This document shows, one piece after another, positions 9,100 to 20,740 of a stretch of DNA of 64,000 bases. This stretch comes from Aquabacterium sp. A3 (lineage in GTDB: Bacteria > Pseudomonadota > Gammaproteobacteria > Burkholderiales > Burkholderiaceae_C): NCBI RefSeq assembly GCF_038069945.1, contig NZ_JBBPEV010000002.1, positions 273,269 to 337,268 of the forward strand, written 5' to 3'. Under the pieces are notes generated by a model. That model worked only from the letters and a program-made list of their open reading frames with translations. It was not told where the DNA came from and ran no database searches. A program made the translations under genes and the position numbers. Position 1 is the first letter of the stretch. Each line of letters opens with the position of its first letter.

Positions 9100-10917
9100 T
9101 CAACGCTGAATGATGAACTCGGGCGACAGGGTGATCAGCAGCGCCGCTGCCCGTACCCTGGCGAGCCGTTGCTCATTGGTGAGCGAGTCGCTGTTTCCGA
9201 TGGACTCCAGCGCCGTGATGGCCTGCTGCTGTCGCTCATCTGGCAAAGACTGGCCCAGCAGGCGCTGCCCCAGTTCGTTGAGCAGGGCCTCGGGCCGGTT
9301 GGCCAGCGACACAAAGCCCGAGTGATCAAACTGCACATCGAGTCGGCTCACGGGGGCGTTGTGCCATTGGCCCCAGCCGTCTTTCAGGATCGAGGCCATG
9401 AAATTGGCATAGCCCAGCACCGAGGTTTCGCTGGTGATCTGCAGTTCTGGCGCCACCAGCCCCTTGCTGGCCGTGACCGATTGGGGGGGCGTGTAGCCCG
9501 GGCGGAAAAAGTTGAACACCGATGGCGACTGCAGGGGGGCTTGCCCCAGGCTGGAGGCTGCGTCATCGGTGGTTCCAGCCAGGTAGTACCCGATTTGCGT
9601 CGGTCCTGTGGTGGCGTTGAAATTCACGCTGTTGTGCGGCAGTGCGCGCAACACATGCGTGAGTCGCAGGATGGGCTCGCGCACCTTGCCGTAGGCGCTC
9701 AGGTCCGCGACGCTGGTGTCAGGTTGCAGTGCCTCGGGGTGCAGCAAGATCGCCTTGACCACGGCCCCCAGGTTGCCATCGGTGTCGCGAAACACCTGGG
9801 TGACGTCGCGCACGTAATTCGGGCTGGGGTTGCTGGTCACGAGCCGCTGGATCAACTGCTTGCTGATGAATGGGGCGGTGTTGGGGTGGCTGGCCAGACG
9901 GTCGAGCGCGATGCGCAGGCTGGTGGCAGGCGCTGGTGTGTCCTGTGCGGGCACCTCCACCCCCAGAAAACGTTTCACCGACACCGAGTGCTCGTTGTCG
10001 TAGAAGCTCATGGGGCGCCAGTACTGTTCTTCCGTCGAGCAGTCGGCCGCGCGCCAGAAGCACCGCCACCATGGCAAGCCCATCTGGCTGTTGCTGCGGT
10101 ACCAACCCAGTCCGGTGAAGACCTTGGCCAGGCCCGAGACGTCGGCCGCCGTGTAGGTTTCGATGTGACGTTCGCCATCGGCCAGCACGCGACCGTCCAG
10201 GTCGATGGCCTGCCCACTGTCATTGATCAGGTGCAGGCCGATCGAGAACAGTTGCATCACCTCACGGGCAAAGTTCTCGTCAGGCACCCGACCATTGGTG
10301 GGGTCTTCCTTGCGGTTGTACAGGTGCGACAGGTAGGTGCCCATGGCGGGGTGCAGGGCCACCGACTCCAGCAGTTCCCGGTAGCTGCCGGTGCCTTTGG
10401 CCGTCAGCATGTCCATGTACGTGGCGAGCAGGCGCGCGTCAACCGACAGACCAGACACGACGAAGATCTCGGACAGCGCGAACGCCACACGATGACGCAG
10501 TTGGGCGCCGTCGCGCACGGCCAGGGTCCACCAGCCATGCTGGAAGTCCAGCCAATAGGGGTCTTGGGTGTTCCGACGAGCCAACTCTCGTTTGACCAGC
10601 GCGTAGTAAGTGCTGCTGGGCTGCATGGCCAGTTGTTCGTCGATCCAGTCGTCGTAGCCCAGGCGGGTCAGTCGTTCGATGTCGGGTGCGGTGGGGCCGA
10701 ACGTCGCCTGAACCAGAAACCGATGCGCCTGTGTGCGGTCTTGGGGCACGACCAGTGCCGAGGAGCGATCGAGCAGGCTGTCGCCCCCGGTGGGCGGCGC
10801 TTCGTCTCCGCCACCGCATGCAGACAACAACATCAGCGCCGCGCACAGCACGGCGGCGGCCGCCCGGCGATGGGGCCGGCGACGCATGGCATCTTGACGG
10901 GTGGATGGAAGGCTCAT
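9100..10917 (-). CDS. DUF1800 family lipoprotein
   Basis: A 605-residue protein. A basic N-terminus (RRRPHRRAAAAVLCAALMLLSACGGG) ends in the lipobox LSAC, predicting a lipid-anchored envelope protein. Mature DUF1800 features include RFLVQATFGPTAPDIERL near the start, LLESVALHPAMGTYLSHL, NFAREVMQLFSIGLHLIN, VSKQLIQRLV-like text (FISKQLIQRLVTSNPSP) and a C-terminal SPSVFNFFRPGY motif. The start at 10917 has a GAGAGA ribosome site. DUF1800 and DUF1501 genes are commonly paired, which suggests the products act together, but the activity is not established. Confidence 0.87.
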   Translation of the reverse strand: MSLPSTRQDAMRRRPHRRAAAAVLCAALMLLSACGGGDEAPPTGGDSLLDRSSALVVPQDRTQAHRFLVQATFGPTAPDIERLTRLGYDDWIDEQLAMQPSSTYYALVKRELARRNTQDPYWLDFQHGWWTLAVRDGAQLRHRVAFALSEIFVVSGLSVDARLLATYMDMLTAKGTGSYRELLESVALHPAMGTYLSHLYNRKEDPTNGRVPDENFAREVMQLFSIGLHLINDSGQAIDLDGRVLADGERHIETYTAADVSGLAKVFTGLGWYRSNSQMGLPWWRCFWRAADCSTEEQYWRPMSFYDNEHSVSVKRFLGVEVPAQDTPAPATSLRIALDRLASHPNTAPFISKQLIQRLVTSNPSPNYVRDVTQVFRDTDGNLGAVVKAILLHPEALQPDTSVADLSAYGKVREPILRLTHVLRALPHNSVNFNATTGPTQIGYYLAGTTDDAASSLGQAPLQSPSVFNFFRPGYTPPQSVTASKGLVAPELQITSETSVLGYANFMASILKDGWGQWHNAPVSRLDVQFDHSGFVSLANRPEALLNELGQRLLGQSLPDERQQQAITALESIGNSDSLTNEQRLARVRAAALLITLSPEFIIQR

Positions 10918-11098
10918 GGCGACACTTTTCTCTCTGGCGGCTGAAGGTTGCCACGCCTGCTCTGCAGCCATGTGATGCCAGTCCACCACAGTTGTAATCA
11001 AACGAAACAAAGGGGCGAATCGCTGCCGCAAAGCGTCATTTCATCACGCAGGCACTCAGGGCTTCCCTGGGGCCGCAGTGATCTCTTGCGCTCCGTGC

Positions 11099-13903
11099 TC
11101 ACAGCAAGGGCGCCAGCGCACGCTCGGCTTCGTCCACGCTCAGGCCGGTGCGACGGGCCCAGTCTTCGACCTGATCACCCCCGATCTTGCCCACATTGAA
11201 GTAGGCCGCCTGGGGGTGCGCCAGGTAGAAGCCACTCACGCTGGCCGCCGGCATCATCGCCAGGCTCTCGGTCAGGTGCATGTGGATCTCGTGGGCGTCC
11301 AGCACTTTGAACATGTCGCGCTTGACGGTGTGGTCGGGGCAGGCCGGGTAGCCCGGGGCCGGGCGGATGCCGCGGTACTGCTCCTTGATGAGCTGGGCGT
11401 TGTCCAGTGACTCGGCCTCGGCGTAGCCCCAGAACTCCTTGCGCACGCGCTCGTGCATGCGCTCGGCGAAGGCCTCGGCCAGTCGGTCGGCCAGGGCCTT
11501 GAGCATGATGGCCGAGTAGTCGTCATGGTGGGCCATGAACTCGGCTTCCTTCTTCTCGATGTTCAGGCCGGCCGTCACGGCAAACATGCCCACGTAATCG
11601 GCCTTGGAGTCTTTGGGGGCCACAAAGTCAGCCAGCGAGCGGTTGGGGCGTTTCACGCCGTCCACCACCGGGCGCTCCGTCTGCATGCGCAGGGGGTGCC
11701 AGCGCATCAGCTCGGTGGTGCGCGACTCATCGGCATACAGCGCGATGGCGTCGTCGTCCACCGTATTGGCGGGGTACAGGCCGATCACGCCGTTGGCCAC
11801 CAACCAGCGGCCTTCGACGATCTTCTTGAGCATGGCCTGCGCGTCAGCGTAGACCTTCCTGGCCTCGTCGCCCACGACCGCGTCGTCCAGGATCGCAGGG
11901 AAGGCGCCGTGCAGGTCCCAGGTCTGGAAGAAGGGCGCCCAGTCGATGTAGGCCGCCAGCTCGCCCAGGTCGTAGTTCTTGAACACGCGCCGGCCGATGA
12001 ACTTGGGCGCATCGGGCGCATGGGTTTCAAAGTCGACGATGGCCTTGTTGGCGCGTGCCTCGGCCAACGACACCATGGGCGTGGCCTTCTTGTTGGCGTG
12101 CAGCAGGCGCACCTTCTCGTAATCGGCGTTGAGCTCGGCGATGTAGTCTGCCTGGCGCTCATCGCTGAGCAGGTCCGAGCACACGCCCACGGCGCGCGAG
12201 GCATCGGGCACATAGACCACCGGGCCGCTGTAGTTGGGCGCGATCTTCACGGCCGTGTGCACGCGCGAGCAGGTGGCGCCGCCGATCAGCAGCGGCGTCT
12301 TGCGCTCACGGAAGTACGGGTCACGCTCCATCTCGGCGGCCACATACTGCATCTCTTCCAGTGAAGGCGTGATCAGGCCTGAGAGGCCAATGATGTCGGC
12401 GCCCACCTCCTTGGCCTTGTCGAGGATGTCCTTGCAGGGCACCATCACGCCCATGTTGACCACCTCGAAGTTGTTGCACTGCAAGACCACGGTCACGATG
12501 TTCTTGCCGATGTCGTGCACATCGCCCTTCACGGTGGCGATCACGATCTTGCCCTTGGCCTTCACATCGCCGCCGGCCAGTTCCAACTGACGCTTTTCTT
12601 CTTCGATGTAGGGCACCAGGTGGGCCACGGCCTGCTTCATCACGCGGGCGCTTTTGACCACCTGCGGCAGGAACATCTTGCCCGCGCCAAACAGGTCGCC
12701 CACCGTGTTCATGCCGGCCATCAGCGGGCCTTCGATCACGTGCAGGGGGCGTCCGCCCTTGGCCTTGATCTGTTGGTAACACTCTTCGGTGTCCACCGTG
12801 ATGAACTCGGTGATGCCATGCACCAGCGCGTGGCTCAAGCGTTGTTCCACTGGCGCGGGGGCCTCAGCGGTGCCGCGCCAGGCCAGCTTGGCCGTATCGT
12901 CCTTGGCGGCGCCCTTGACCTGCTCGGCGATCGCCAGCAGCCGCTCGGTGGGTGTCAGCGAGGTGTCTTCACCGTCCTTGAACACCGGCTGGCGGTTGAG
13001 CACAATGTCTTCCACCAGCTCGCGCAACTGGGGCTCAAGGTCGTCGTACACCCCCACCATGCCGGCGTTGACGATGCCCATGTCCATGCCCGCCTGGATG
13101 GCGTGGTAAAGGAACACCGTGTGGATCGCCTCGCGCACCGGCTCGTTGCCGCGGAAGCTGAACGACACGTTCGACACGCCGCCCGACACCTTGGCGCCCG
13201 GCAGGTTCTGCTTGATCCAGCGGGTGGCGTTGATGAAATCGACGGCGTAGTTGTCGTGCTCTTCGATGCCCGTGGCAATGGCAAAGATGTTCGGGTCGAA
13301 GATGATGTCTTCGGGTGGGAAGCCCACCTCATCCACCAGCATGCGGTAGGCCCGCTCGCAGATCTCGATCTTGCGCTGGTAGGTGTCGGCCTGGCCCACC
13401 TCGTCAAACGCCATCACCACGGTCGCGGCGCCATAGCGCTTGATCAGCGTGGCCTGGCGCTTGAACTCGTCCACGCCTTCTTTCAGCGAGATCGAGTTGA
13501 CGATGCCCTTGCCCTGGATGCACTTCAGCCCGGCCTCGATCACCTCCCACTTGGAGGAGTCGATCATGATGGGCACGCGGGCGATCTCCGGCTCCCCGGC
13601 GATCAGGTTCAGGAAACGCACCATGGCGGCCTTGCTGTCGAGCATGGCCTCGTCCATGTTGATGTCGATGACCTGGGCGCCGTTTTCGACCTGCTGTCGG
13701 GCCACCGACAGGGCATCCTCGAAGCGTCCTTCGAGGATCATGCGCGCGAACGCCTTCGAGCCGGTCACGTTGGTGCGCTCGCCCACGTTGACGAACAGCG
13801 TGCCCTGACCGATCAACACCGGCTCCAGGCCGGACAGGCGCATGGGCGGAACGTGGGGGGCGGTGGTCGTGTCGACGGGCGAAGTGGGGGCAGGGGACGT
13901 CAT
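11099..13903 (-). CDS. metH: Methionine synthase, folate/B12/reactivation part (no homocysteine domain)
   Basis: A 934-residue protein matching cobalamin-dependent methionine synthase from the folate domain onward. It shows pterin-binding [14 protein letters not shown] (about residues 38-51), the B12-binding motif DVHDIGKN with axial His463, and the AdoMet reactivation domain (about 620-934) with [14 protein letters not shown]. coli MetH has an additional N-terminal homocysteine/zinc domain of about 350 residues, absent here. The flanking genes (a YdcH-like gene and DUF1800) do not supply it. Split MetH is known in Burkholderiales, normally with the two halves adjacent. The clean start and proline/threonine-rich leader argue against a recent frameshift. 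Confidence 0.94.
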   Translation of the reverse strand: MTSPAPTSPVDTTTAPHVPPMRLSGLEPVLIGQGTLFVNVGERTNVTGSKAFARMILEGRFEDALSVARQQVENGAQVIDINMDEAMLDSKAAMVRFLNLIAGEPEIARVPIMIDSSKWEVIEAGLKCIQGKGIVNSISLKEGVDEFKRQATLIKRYGAATVVMAFDEVGQADTYQRKIEICERAYRMLVDEVGFPPEDIIFDPNIFAIATGIEEHDNYAVDFINATRWIKQNLPGAKVSGGVSNVSFSFRGNEPVREAIHTVFLYHAIQAGMDMGIVNAGMVGVYDDLEPQLRELVEDIVLNRQPVFKDGEDTSLTPTERLLAIAEQVKGAAKDDTAKLAWRGTAEAPAPVEQRLSHALVHGITEFITVDTEECYQQIKAKGGRPLHVIEGPLMAGMNTVGDLFGAGKMFLPQVVKSARVMKQAVAHLVPYIEEEKRQLELAGGDVKAKGKIVIATVKGDVHDIGKNIVTVVLQCNNFEVVNMGVMVPCKDILDKAKEVGADIIGLSGLITPSLEEMQYVAAEMERDPYFRERKTPLLIGGATCSRVHTAVKIAPNYSGPVVYVPDASRAVGVCSDLLSDERQADYIAELNADYEKVRLLHANKKATPMVSLAEARANKAIVDFETHAPDAPKFIGRRVFKNYDLGELAAYIDWAPFFQTWDLHGAFPAILDDAVVGDEARKVYADAQAMLKKIVEGRWLVANGVIGLYPANTVDDDAIALYADESRTTELMRWHPLRMQTERPVVDGVKRPNRSLADFVAPKDSKADYVGMFAVTAGLNIEKKEAEFMAHHDDYSAIMLKALADRLAEAFAERMHERVRKEFWGYAEAESLDNAQLIKEQYRGIRPAPGYPACPDHTVKRDMFKVLDAHEIHMHLTESLAMMPAASVSGFYLAHPQAAYFNVGKIGGDQVEDWARRTGLSVDEAERALAPLL

Positions 13904-14021
13904 CCCGCCATTTTAAGTGCCCCCCAATGAGGAAGGGCCCGGCGCTTGTGGCGCGGGGCCCCGAGGCGCAGACGCTGTGCCCTGATCAGGGCGTGCGCTG
14001 CAATGCCTTGCTCGGTGTGCG

Positions 14022-14264
14022 TCAGGCGGCTGAGGCCTTCAGCATGGCGTACAACTCGTCCTTCAGGGCCACGCGACGCAGTTTTTTCTGTTCCAGATCG
14101 GCCGATGAGGCGTGCTCGATACCGCTTTCCAGTCGCACGACTTCTTTGTCGATGTCCTCGTACTCGCGCTCCAGTTTGACGAAGTGGGAACTCGTCACCT
14201 TCAGTTCATGGATCTGATCACGGAACTCAGGAAAATCTTTGACCAGCGGGTGATGTGCTTGCAT
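14022..14264 (-). CDS. YdcH family (DUF465) small protein
   Basis: An 80-residue protein, almost all helix: [39 protein letters not shown], then a C-terminal [14 protein letters not shown]. This is the DUF465/YdcH coiled-coil pattern. It is cytoplasmic and of unknown role. The ATG at 14264 follows a GAGGAG ribosome site. It is divergent from recA. Confidence 0.85.
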   Translation of the reverse strand: MQAHHPLVKDFPEFRDQIHELKVTSSHFVKLEREYEDIDKEVVRLESGIEHASSADLEQKKLRRVALKDELYAMLKASAA

Positions 14265-14419
14265 GGGCTCCTCATGGGGTCTCTGTGAATCGACACCCTC
14301 ATCTTGGGTCGAACGCCAGGCGGTGTCCTTGCGACAGATCAAGCCCGCTGGCAGAACGGCGGTACGTCTTGCTCGCCATGCCCCCTGACGGGTGCCCCCA
14401 ACAGTGGGACATGAAAGTA

Positions 14420-14435
14420 CTGTACAAACATCCAG
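14420..14435. promoter_or_regulatory. LexA (SOS) box of recA
   Basis: CTGTACAAACATCCAG fits the CTGT-N8-ACAG LexA consensus with one mismatch in the right half. It overlaps the -35 region of the recA promoter, the usual place for SOS repression. Confidence 0.7.
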
Positions 14436-14448
14436 CTTTTGTCATAAT
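14420..14448 (+). promoter_or_regulatory. recA promoter
   Basis: The -35-like CTGTAC (14420-14425) and -10 CATAAT (14443-14448) are separated by 17 bases. The transcript start would be about 14455, some 45 bases before the recA ATG. Confidence 0.55.
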
Positions 14449-14500
14449 GGCGACCAATGCGAGCCACAGGGGTTCGCCCAGACGACCACCGGAGACCCTC

Positions 14501-15574
14501 ATGGACACCCAAGCCAAATCAGCCCTCAGCACCGAGAAAGCCAAAGCCCTGCAGGCCGCGCTGGCCCAGATTGAAAAGCAGTTTGGCAAGGGCTCCATCA
14601 TGCGACTGGGTGAAGGCGAGGTGGCCGAGGACATCCAGGTGGTGTCCACAGGCTCTTTGGGCCTGGACGTGGCCCTGGGGGTGGGTGGCCTGCCGCGTGG
14701 CCGGGTGATCGAGATCTACGGCCCTGAGTCGTCGGGCAAAACCACGCTCACGCTGCAGGTGGTGGCCGAAATGCAGAAGCTGGCCGGCGTGTGTGCGTTC
14801 ATCGATGCCGAGCACGCGCTGGATGTGCAATACGCCCAGAAGCTGGGCGTCAACCTGCACGACCTCCTGATCTCGCAGCCCGACACGGGTGAGCAGGCCC
14901 TGGAAATCGTCGATGCCCTGGTTCGTTCGGGTTCCGTCGATCTCATCGTGGTGGACTCGGTGGCGGCGCTCACGCCCAAGGCCGAGCTCGAAGGCGAAAT
15001 GGGCGACTCCCTGCCGGGCTTGCAGGCCCGTTTGATGAGCCAGGCCCTGCGCAAGCTCACCGCCACCATCAAGAAAACCAACTGCACCGTCATCTTCATC
15101 AACCAGATCCGCATGAAGATCGGTGTGATGTTCGGCTCGCCCGAAACCACCACCGGCGGTAACGCCCTGAAGTTCTACGCCTCGGTTCGCCTGGACATCC
15201 GTCGCACCGGTTCCATCAAGAAGGGTGACGAAGTCATCGGCAACGAAACCAAGGTCAAGGTGGTCAAGAACAAGGTGTCTCCCCCGTTCAAGACCGCTGA
15301 ATTCGACATCCTGTACGGCGAGGGCATCAGCCGCGAGGGCGAGATCATCGACCTGGGGGTGACTGCCAAGATCGTTGACAAGGCGGGTGCCTGGTACGCC
15401 TACAACGGCGAAAAGATCGGCCAAGGCAAAGACAACGCCCGTGAGTTTCTGCGTGAGAACGCCGACCTGGCCCGGGAAATCGAAAACCGCATCCGCGAAT
15501 CGCTGGGCATCACCCAGATGCCGGGTGCGGCCGCGTCAAGCGCCAGCCCTGCCGGCGACGATCAGGCTGAGTGA
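14501..15574 (+). CDS. recA: Recombinase A
   Basis: A 357-residue protein, the standard RecA length. It shows [13 protein letters not shown], Walker [10 protein letters not shown] (about residues 71-79), Walker [11 protein letters not shown], the L2-region sequence [23 protein letters not shown] (in part) and an acidic C-terminal tail (AGDDQAE). It catalyses strand exchange and LexA co-cleavage. The open frame extends upstream to 14255, but the promoter and LexA box lie there, so the ATG at 14501 is the start. recX overlaps its stop codon. Confidence 0.98.
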   Translation: MDTQAKSALSTEKAKALQAALAQIEKQFGKGSIMRLGEGEVAEDIQVVSTGSLGLDVALGVGGLPRGRVIEIYGPESSGKTTLTLQVVAEMQKLAGVCAFIDAEHALDVQYAQKLGVNLHDLLISQPDTGEQALEIVDALVRSGSVDLIVVDSVAALTPKAELEGEMGDSLPGLQARLMSQALRKLTATIKKTNCTVIFINQIRMKIGVMFGSPETTTGGNALKFYASVRLDIRRTGSIKKGDEVIGNETKVKVVKNKVSPPFKTAEFDILYGEGISREGEIIDLGVTAKIVDKAGAWYAYNGEKIGQGKDNAREFLRENADLAREIENRIRESLGITQMPGAAASSASPAGDDQAE

Positions 15575-16050
15575 GGCCTGAGGCGGGTCGGGGGCGCACC
15601 GTGTTGTCGCTCAAGGGCCGGGCCTTGAAGTACCTGGCCGCCCGCGAACACTCCCGGCTCGAGCTGCGCCGAAAGCTGGGGCCCCATGCAGAGTCCGCCG
15701 AGCAGGTCGATGCTGTGCTGGACGAACTGGAGTCGCGCGGCTTTTTGTCCGCTCAACGCTTTGCCGAGTCCGTGGTTCACCGCCGCTCGGTACGGTATGG
15801 GGTGGGGCGCGTCAAGGCCGAGTTGGCGCAGCATGATTTGCCCGACGACATCACCCGTGCGGCGCTGCTGGGGCTGCAGTCCACCGAGTTGGCCCGGGCA
15901 CACGCGGTCTGGCAGCGGCGCTTTGGTGAGCCTCCCGCCACCCCTGAGGAACGGGCCAGGCAGGTGCGGTTCCTGGCTGGGCGCGGCTTCAGTTCAGACA
16001 CCATCCGGCGGGTGATTCGGGGAGACATCCCAGGCGACACGGGGGCGTAG
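15571..16050 (+). CDS. recX: RecA regulator RecX
   Basis: A 159-residue, strongly basic, all-helical protein: [25 protein letters not shown], then [23 protein letters not shown] and a third helical repeat ending [21 protein letters not shown]. This is the RecX three-repeat layout. RecX modulates RecA filaments. The GTG at 15571 overlaps the recA TGA (GTGA), indicating translational coupling. A GTG at 15601 is a possible shorter start. Position directly after recA supports the call. Confidence 0.92.
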   Translation: MRPEAGRGRTVLSLKGRALKYLAAREHSRLELRRKLGPHAESAEQVDAVLDELESRGFLSAQRFAESVVHRRSVRYGVGRVKAELAQHDLPDDITRAALLGLQSTELARAHAVWQRRFGEPPATPEERARQVRFLAGRGFSSDTIRRVIRGDIPGDTGA

Positions 16051-16069
16051 CGGTGCTATGCTGCATGAC

Positions 16070-16101
16070 GCGTCGCAGCAAGTGACCCTTGCTTCCGACG
16101 C
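16070..16101. other. Imperfect hairpin between recX and sucC
   Basis: GCGTCG and GCAAG pair with CTTGC and CGACGC across a short loop and an internal bulge. There is no T-run after it. It may separate the recA-recX and sucCD transcripts or sit in the sucC leader. Confidence 0.35.
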
Positions 16102-16173
16102 GCCCGGCGTTGCCTGATCGGTGACGCTGAGCTTTGTCATGTTCGATGAGAACACTCACACTGCGAGACCCCA

Positions 16174-17334
<1,161 letters not shown>

Positions 17335-17351
17335 CGCCCAGAGGATTCGTC

Positions 17352-18245
17352 ATGAGCATTTACATCAACAAAGACACCAAGGTCATCACCCAAGGCATCA
17401 CGGGCAAGACCGGTCAGTTTCACACCCTGGGCTGCCAGGCTTACGCCAACGGCAAGAACTGCTTCGTGGCCGGCGTGAACCCCAAGAAGGCGGGCGAAAA
17501 GTTCTCCGACATCCCCATCTACGCTTCGGTCAAAGAGGCCTCGCAGCAAACCGGTGCCACCGTGTCGGTGATCTATGTGCCGCCTGCCGGCGCCGCTGAC
17601 GCCATCTGGGAGGCCGTCGAGGCCGATCTGGACCTGGTGATCGCCATCACCGAGGGCATCCCCGTGCGCGACATGCTGATGGTGCGCAACAAGATGAAGG
17701 CCAAGGAAGCCGCTGGCGGCAAGAAGACCCTGCTGCTGGGCCCCAACTGCCCGGGCCTCATCACCCCTGAAGAAATCAAGATCGGCATCATGCCGGGCCA
17801 CATCCACAAGAAGGGCCGCATTGGGGTGGTCAGCCGCTCCGGTACCCTCACGTACGAAGCCGTGGCGCAGTTGACCGAACTGGGCCTGGGTCAATCCAGC
17901 GCCGTGGGCATCGGTGGTGACCCGATCAACGGCCTGAAGCACATCGACGTCATGAAGGCCTTCAATGATGATCCGGACACCGATGCGGTCATCATGATCG
18001 GTGAAATCGGTGGTCCCGACGAAGCCGAGGCGGCGCAATGGTGCAAGGCCAACATGAAGAAGCCCATCGTGGGCTTCATCGCGGGCGTCACGGCGCCTCC
18101 GGGCAAGCGCATGGGGCATGCCGGCGCCCTCATCAGCGGTGGTGCTGACACGGCCGATGCCAAGCTCGCCATCATGGAAGAGTGCGGTTTCAAGGTGACG
18201 CGCAACCCGTCGGAGATGGGCAAGCTGCTCAAGGCCATGCTCTGA
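17352..18245 (+). CDS. sucD: Succinyl-CoA synthetase, alpha subunit
   Basis: A 297-residue protein. The CoA-binding Rossmann region opens with [28 protein letters not shown] is the conserved middle segment, and [23 protein letters not shown] contains the phosphorylated active-site His (about residue 257). It forms the catalytic complex with SucC. The open frame runs far back into sucC, but the ATG at 17352 has an AGAGGA ribosome site and gives normal length. A strong hairpin follows. Confidence 0.98.
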   Translation: MSIYINKDTKVITQGITGKTGQFHTLGCQAYANGKNCFVAGVNPKKAGEKFSDIPIYASVKEASQQTGATVSVIYVPPAGAADAIWEAVEADLDLVIAITEGIPVRDMLMVRNKMKAKEAAGGKKTLLLGPNCPGLITPEEIKIGIMPGHIHKKGRIGVVSRSGTLTYEAVAQLTELGLGQSSAVGIGGDPINGLKHIDVMKAFNDDPDTDAVIMIGEIGGPDEAEAAQWCKANMKKPIVGFIAGVTAPPGKRMGHAGALISGGADTADAKLAIMEECGFKVTRNPSEMGKLLKAML

Positions 18246-18253
18246 CACCGGCC

Positions 18254-18285
18254 TCCTGCCTGATGGATTTCACCATCAGGCAGGA
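18254..18285 (+). terminator. Strong hairpin after sucD
   Basis: TCCTGCCTGATG pairs perfectly with CATCAGGCAGGA (12 bp, 8-base loop, one further G-C pair possible), starting 9 bases after the sucD stop. The T-tract is weak (GGTCCTTT). Confidence 0.6.
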
Positions 18286-18328
18286 AGTGGTCCTTTATCG
18301 GCGCATTTCCAACAGGCGCCGGGTTCTT

Positions 18329-18350
18329 CAGCCCCTACACTCAGGGGCTG
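18329..18350. other. Hairpin in the leader of the kinase gene
   Basis: CAGCCCC/GGGGCTG forms a 7-bp stem with an 8-base loop just before the kinase start. Its right arm contains the AGGGG that could act as ribosome site for a TTG start at 18357, so folding could hide it. Confidence 0.35.
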
Positions 18351-18356
18351 ATTCAT

Positions 18357-19847
18357 TTGAATTCGGACATGCCTGCTTTTCTGGTCCTGCTGCTCATCGT
18401 CGCGCTGATGGCCGGCGGCCTTTTGTTCTGGCTGCTGCGCCGGCCTGTGCAGACGGGTGCGCGCGCCAGCACGGGTTTTGCGGCGTCCTACAACAGCGAG
18501 CAAGACACCATCCCCATGACCCGCGGGGCCGATGGCGCCTGGCACGGCTGGGAGGACGACGAGGACGACCAGGGGCCTGCGACAGTGCTCTCCTACATGG
18601 ACGTGCCCGACAATCAACGCCCCTCGTCGGCCCCGGCCACACCGCCTGCGGAGGACCCGCCGCCGCTGTCGGGTGATGACCCCGGCTGGCAGCGCATCCG
18701 CAGCGCGCTGGGCACCCTCAGCGATGGCCCGCTGGACCAGGCCTGGGCGGCACTCCAAGGATTTTTGCCTGAGCCTGCCCAGCGCGAAGTGGCCATGGAC
18801 ACCATGGAGCGCATCGCTTTGGCGTACGAGCGCGAACAGCGCTATGACCGCGCCCGGGATGTGTATGAGCACATGGCCGACATCGACCCTCAGTGGCGCC
18901 AGGTCAAGCTGCGTCTGATGCGGGCGCGGGGTCTGGCCCAGGCCGCCACGGTCAACACCTGGGGCACCGTGCCCCCTCGGCCCATGCCCAAGGTCACCAT
19001 GGGGCAGTTGGGCAAGTATGTGCTGGTGCGACAGATCGGGCGGGGTGCCATGGGCGCGGTGTACCTGGGGCACGATCCGGCCATCGACCGTGAAGTGGCC
19101 CTCAAGACCATGGCCCTGGCGCAAGAGTTTTCGGGCGATGACCTGGCCGATGCCCGCGCCCGTTTTTTGCGCGAGGCGGAGATGGCCGGGCGTCTGCAGC
19201 ATCCCGACATCGTCAGCATCCTGGACGCAGGCGAGGTGGACGGCCTGGCCTACATCGCCATGGAAATGGTCGAAGGCACCGACCTGTCTGCACATGCCCG
19301 CCCCGGCAGTTTGCTGCCCTTGGCCCAGTTGCTGCCCGTCGTGGCCCGCGTGGCCGAGGCGCTGGCGTATGCCCACACCCGGGGGGTCACCCACCGCGAC
19401 ATCAAGCCCGCCAACGTCATGGTCGATCTGGCGCACGACACCGTCAAGGTCATGGACTTTGGTGTGGCGCGTGTGGCAGACGCCGCCCGCACCCGCACCG
19501 GGGTGGTGCTGGGCACGCCCACGTTCATGTCGCCCGAACAACTGTCAGGGCAGCCCATCGACGGGCGCAGCGACCTCTACTCACTGGGCGTCACACTCTT
19601 TTTGCTGCTGACGGGGCAACTGCCTTATGCCAGCGACAACATGGCCGCCCTGATGCGCGCCATCGGACAGGACACGCCGCCCAATGTGTGCACCTTGCGG
19701 CCCGAGCTGCCAGCGGCGTTGGGCGACATCGTGGCACTGGCTTTGCAAAAGCACCCAGGAACCCGCTATCAGGATGGCCGGGAGATGGCTGAAGATCTGC
19801 GCCGTGTGGCCCAGGATCTGCCAACCCCAGACATTCCCTTGGCGTGA
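18357..19847 (+). CDS. Membrane-anchored Ser/Thr protein kinase (Hanks type)
   Basis: A 496-residue protein (492 if the ATG at 18369 is used; the TTG at 18357 has the better-spaced AGGGG). One transmembrane helix (PAFLVLLLIVALMAGGLLFWLL) is followed by an acidic linker and a short TPR-like segment (RIALAYEREQRYDRARDVYEHM, about 150-172). The kinase domain (about 215-480) has GRGAMGAVYLG, a VALKTM lysine, HRDIKPANVMV, MDFGVARV and GTPTFMSPEQL, all catalytic elements. Having the anchor at the N-terminus and the kinase at the C-terminus reverses the common PknB order. It is first in an operon with a PP2C phosphatase and an FHA protein. Confidence 0.92.
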   Translation: MNSDMPAFLVLLLIVALMAGGLLFWLLRRPVQTGARASTGFAASYNSEQDTIPMTRGADGAWHGWEDDEDDQGPATVLSYMDVPDNQRPSSAPATPPAEDPPPLSGDDPGWQRIRSALGTLSDGPLDQAWAALQGFLPEPAQREVAMDTMERIALAYEREQRYDRARDVYEHMADIDPQWRQVKLRLMRARGLAQAATVNTWGTVPPRPMPKVTMGQLGKYVLVRQIGRGAMGAVYLGHDPAIDREVALKTMALAQEFSGDDLADARARFLREAEMAGRLQHPDIVSILDAGEVDGLAYIAMEMVEGTDLSAHARPGSLLPLAQLLPVVARVAEALAYAHTRGVTHRDIKPANVMVDLAHDTVKVMDFGVARVADAARTRTGVVLGTPTFMSPEQLSGQPIDGRSDLYSLGVTLFLLLTGQLPYASDNMAALMRAIGQDTPPNVCTLRPELPAALGDIVALALQKHPGTRYQDGREMAEDLRRVAQDLPTPDIPLA

Positions 19848-19898
19848 GGCCTGTCCACTCCGCGTTCGAAGCGTCCAATCCAATAGACAATCTGCCCC

Positions 19899-20696
19899 AT
19901 GGACTTCGAGTTCTACAGTCAGACCGATACCGGTCGCGTGCGCAGCAACAACGAGGACTCCGTGGCCCTGGACGAGGCCCACGGTGTGGCGGTGCTGGCT
20001 GACGGCATGGGGGGCTACGCCGCCGGTGAGGTGGCCAGCGGCATGGCCTGCGATTTCATCCGTGCGGAGCTGGGGCGTTGGCTGGGTGAGGCCTCGGTGG
20101 CCGCCACCGATGGCGATGTGCGCCGTGCCATGGACATCTGCGTGGACAACGCCAACCGGGCCATTTTTGGCGCGGCCAGCTCCAACCCCACCTACGCCGG
20201 CATGGGCACCACCCTGGTGCTGGGTGTGTTTCGCTCGGGCCGTCTGCTGATGGGGCACATCGGTGACTCTCGCGCCTACCGCTGGCGCGACGGCGTGTTG
20301 CAGCAGATCACCAAAGACCATTCGTTACTGCAAGAGCAGATCGATGCTGGCATCCTCACGCCCGAGCAAGCCCAATACTCGGCCAACAAGAACCTGGTCA
20401 CGCGCGCCCTGGGCGTGGAAGATGTCGTGCTGCTGGAAAGCCATCAGCACGACCTCGTGCATGGCGACGTCATCCTCATGTGTTCTGATGGCCTGTCCGA
20501 CATGCTGACCGACCCCGAGATCGCTGGTGTCCTGGCCGCCTACCCCCACAGCCTGCCCGAGATGGGCGAGGCGCTGGTGTCGGCCGCCAATGAGGCCGGC
20601 GGTCGGGATAACATAGCTGTTGTGCTGGTGCGAGCTCAGGGAGACGCCGACCCCGCACCCCGGTCATGGTGGCCCTTCAAGCGCCTGGGCGGCTGA
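19899..20696 (+). CDS. PP2C-type Ser/Thr protein phosphatase
   Basis: A 265-residue cytoplasmic phosphatase. Metal-binding and family motifs are SDTGxVRxxNED-like (TDTGRVRSNNEDS, residues about 9-21), VAVLADGMGGYAAGEVAS, MGTTLVLGVF, GHIGDSRAYRW, DHSLLQEQI, LVTRALGV, CSDGLSDML and GGRDNIAVVLV. It would reverse phosphorylation by the kinase encoded 51 bases upstream. The FHA gene starts 44 bases downstream. Confidence 0.94.
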   Translation: MDFEFYSQTDTGRVRSNNEDSVALDEAHGVAVLADGMGGYAAGEVASGMACDFIRAELGRWLGEASVAATDGDVRRAMDICVDNANRAIFGAASSNPTYAGMGTTLVLGVFRSGRLLMGHIGDSRAYRWRDGVLQQITKDHSLLQEQIDAGILTPEQAQYSANKNLVTRALGVEDVVLLESHQHDLVHGDVILMCSDGLSDMLTDPEIAGVLAAYPHSLPEMGEALVSAANEAGGRDNIAVVLVRAQGDADPAPRSWWPFKRLGG

Positions 20697-20740
20697 ACAA
20701 GAACATCACAAGCATCACCGAGCCAAAAAAGAGGTTCCGC

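Noticed and set aside
13904..14021. Possible cobalamin riboswitch before metH
   Set aside because: The interval is only about 118 bases and I could not find a B12-box-like core; it holds only GC-rich partial stems.
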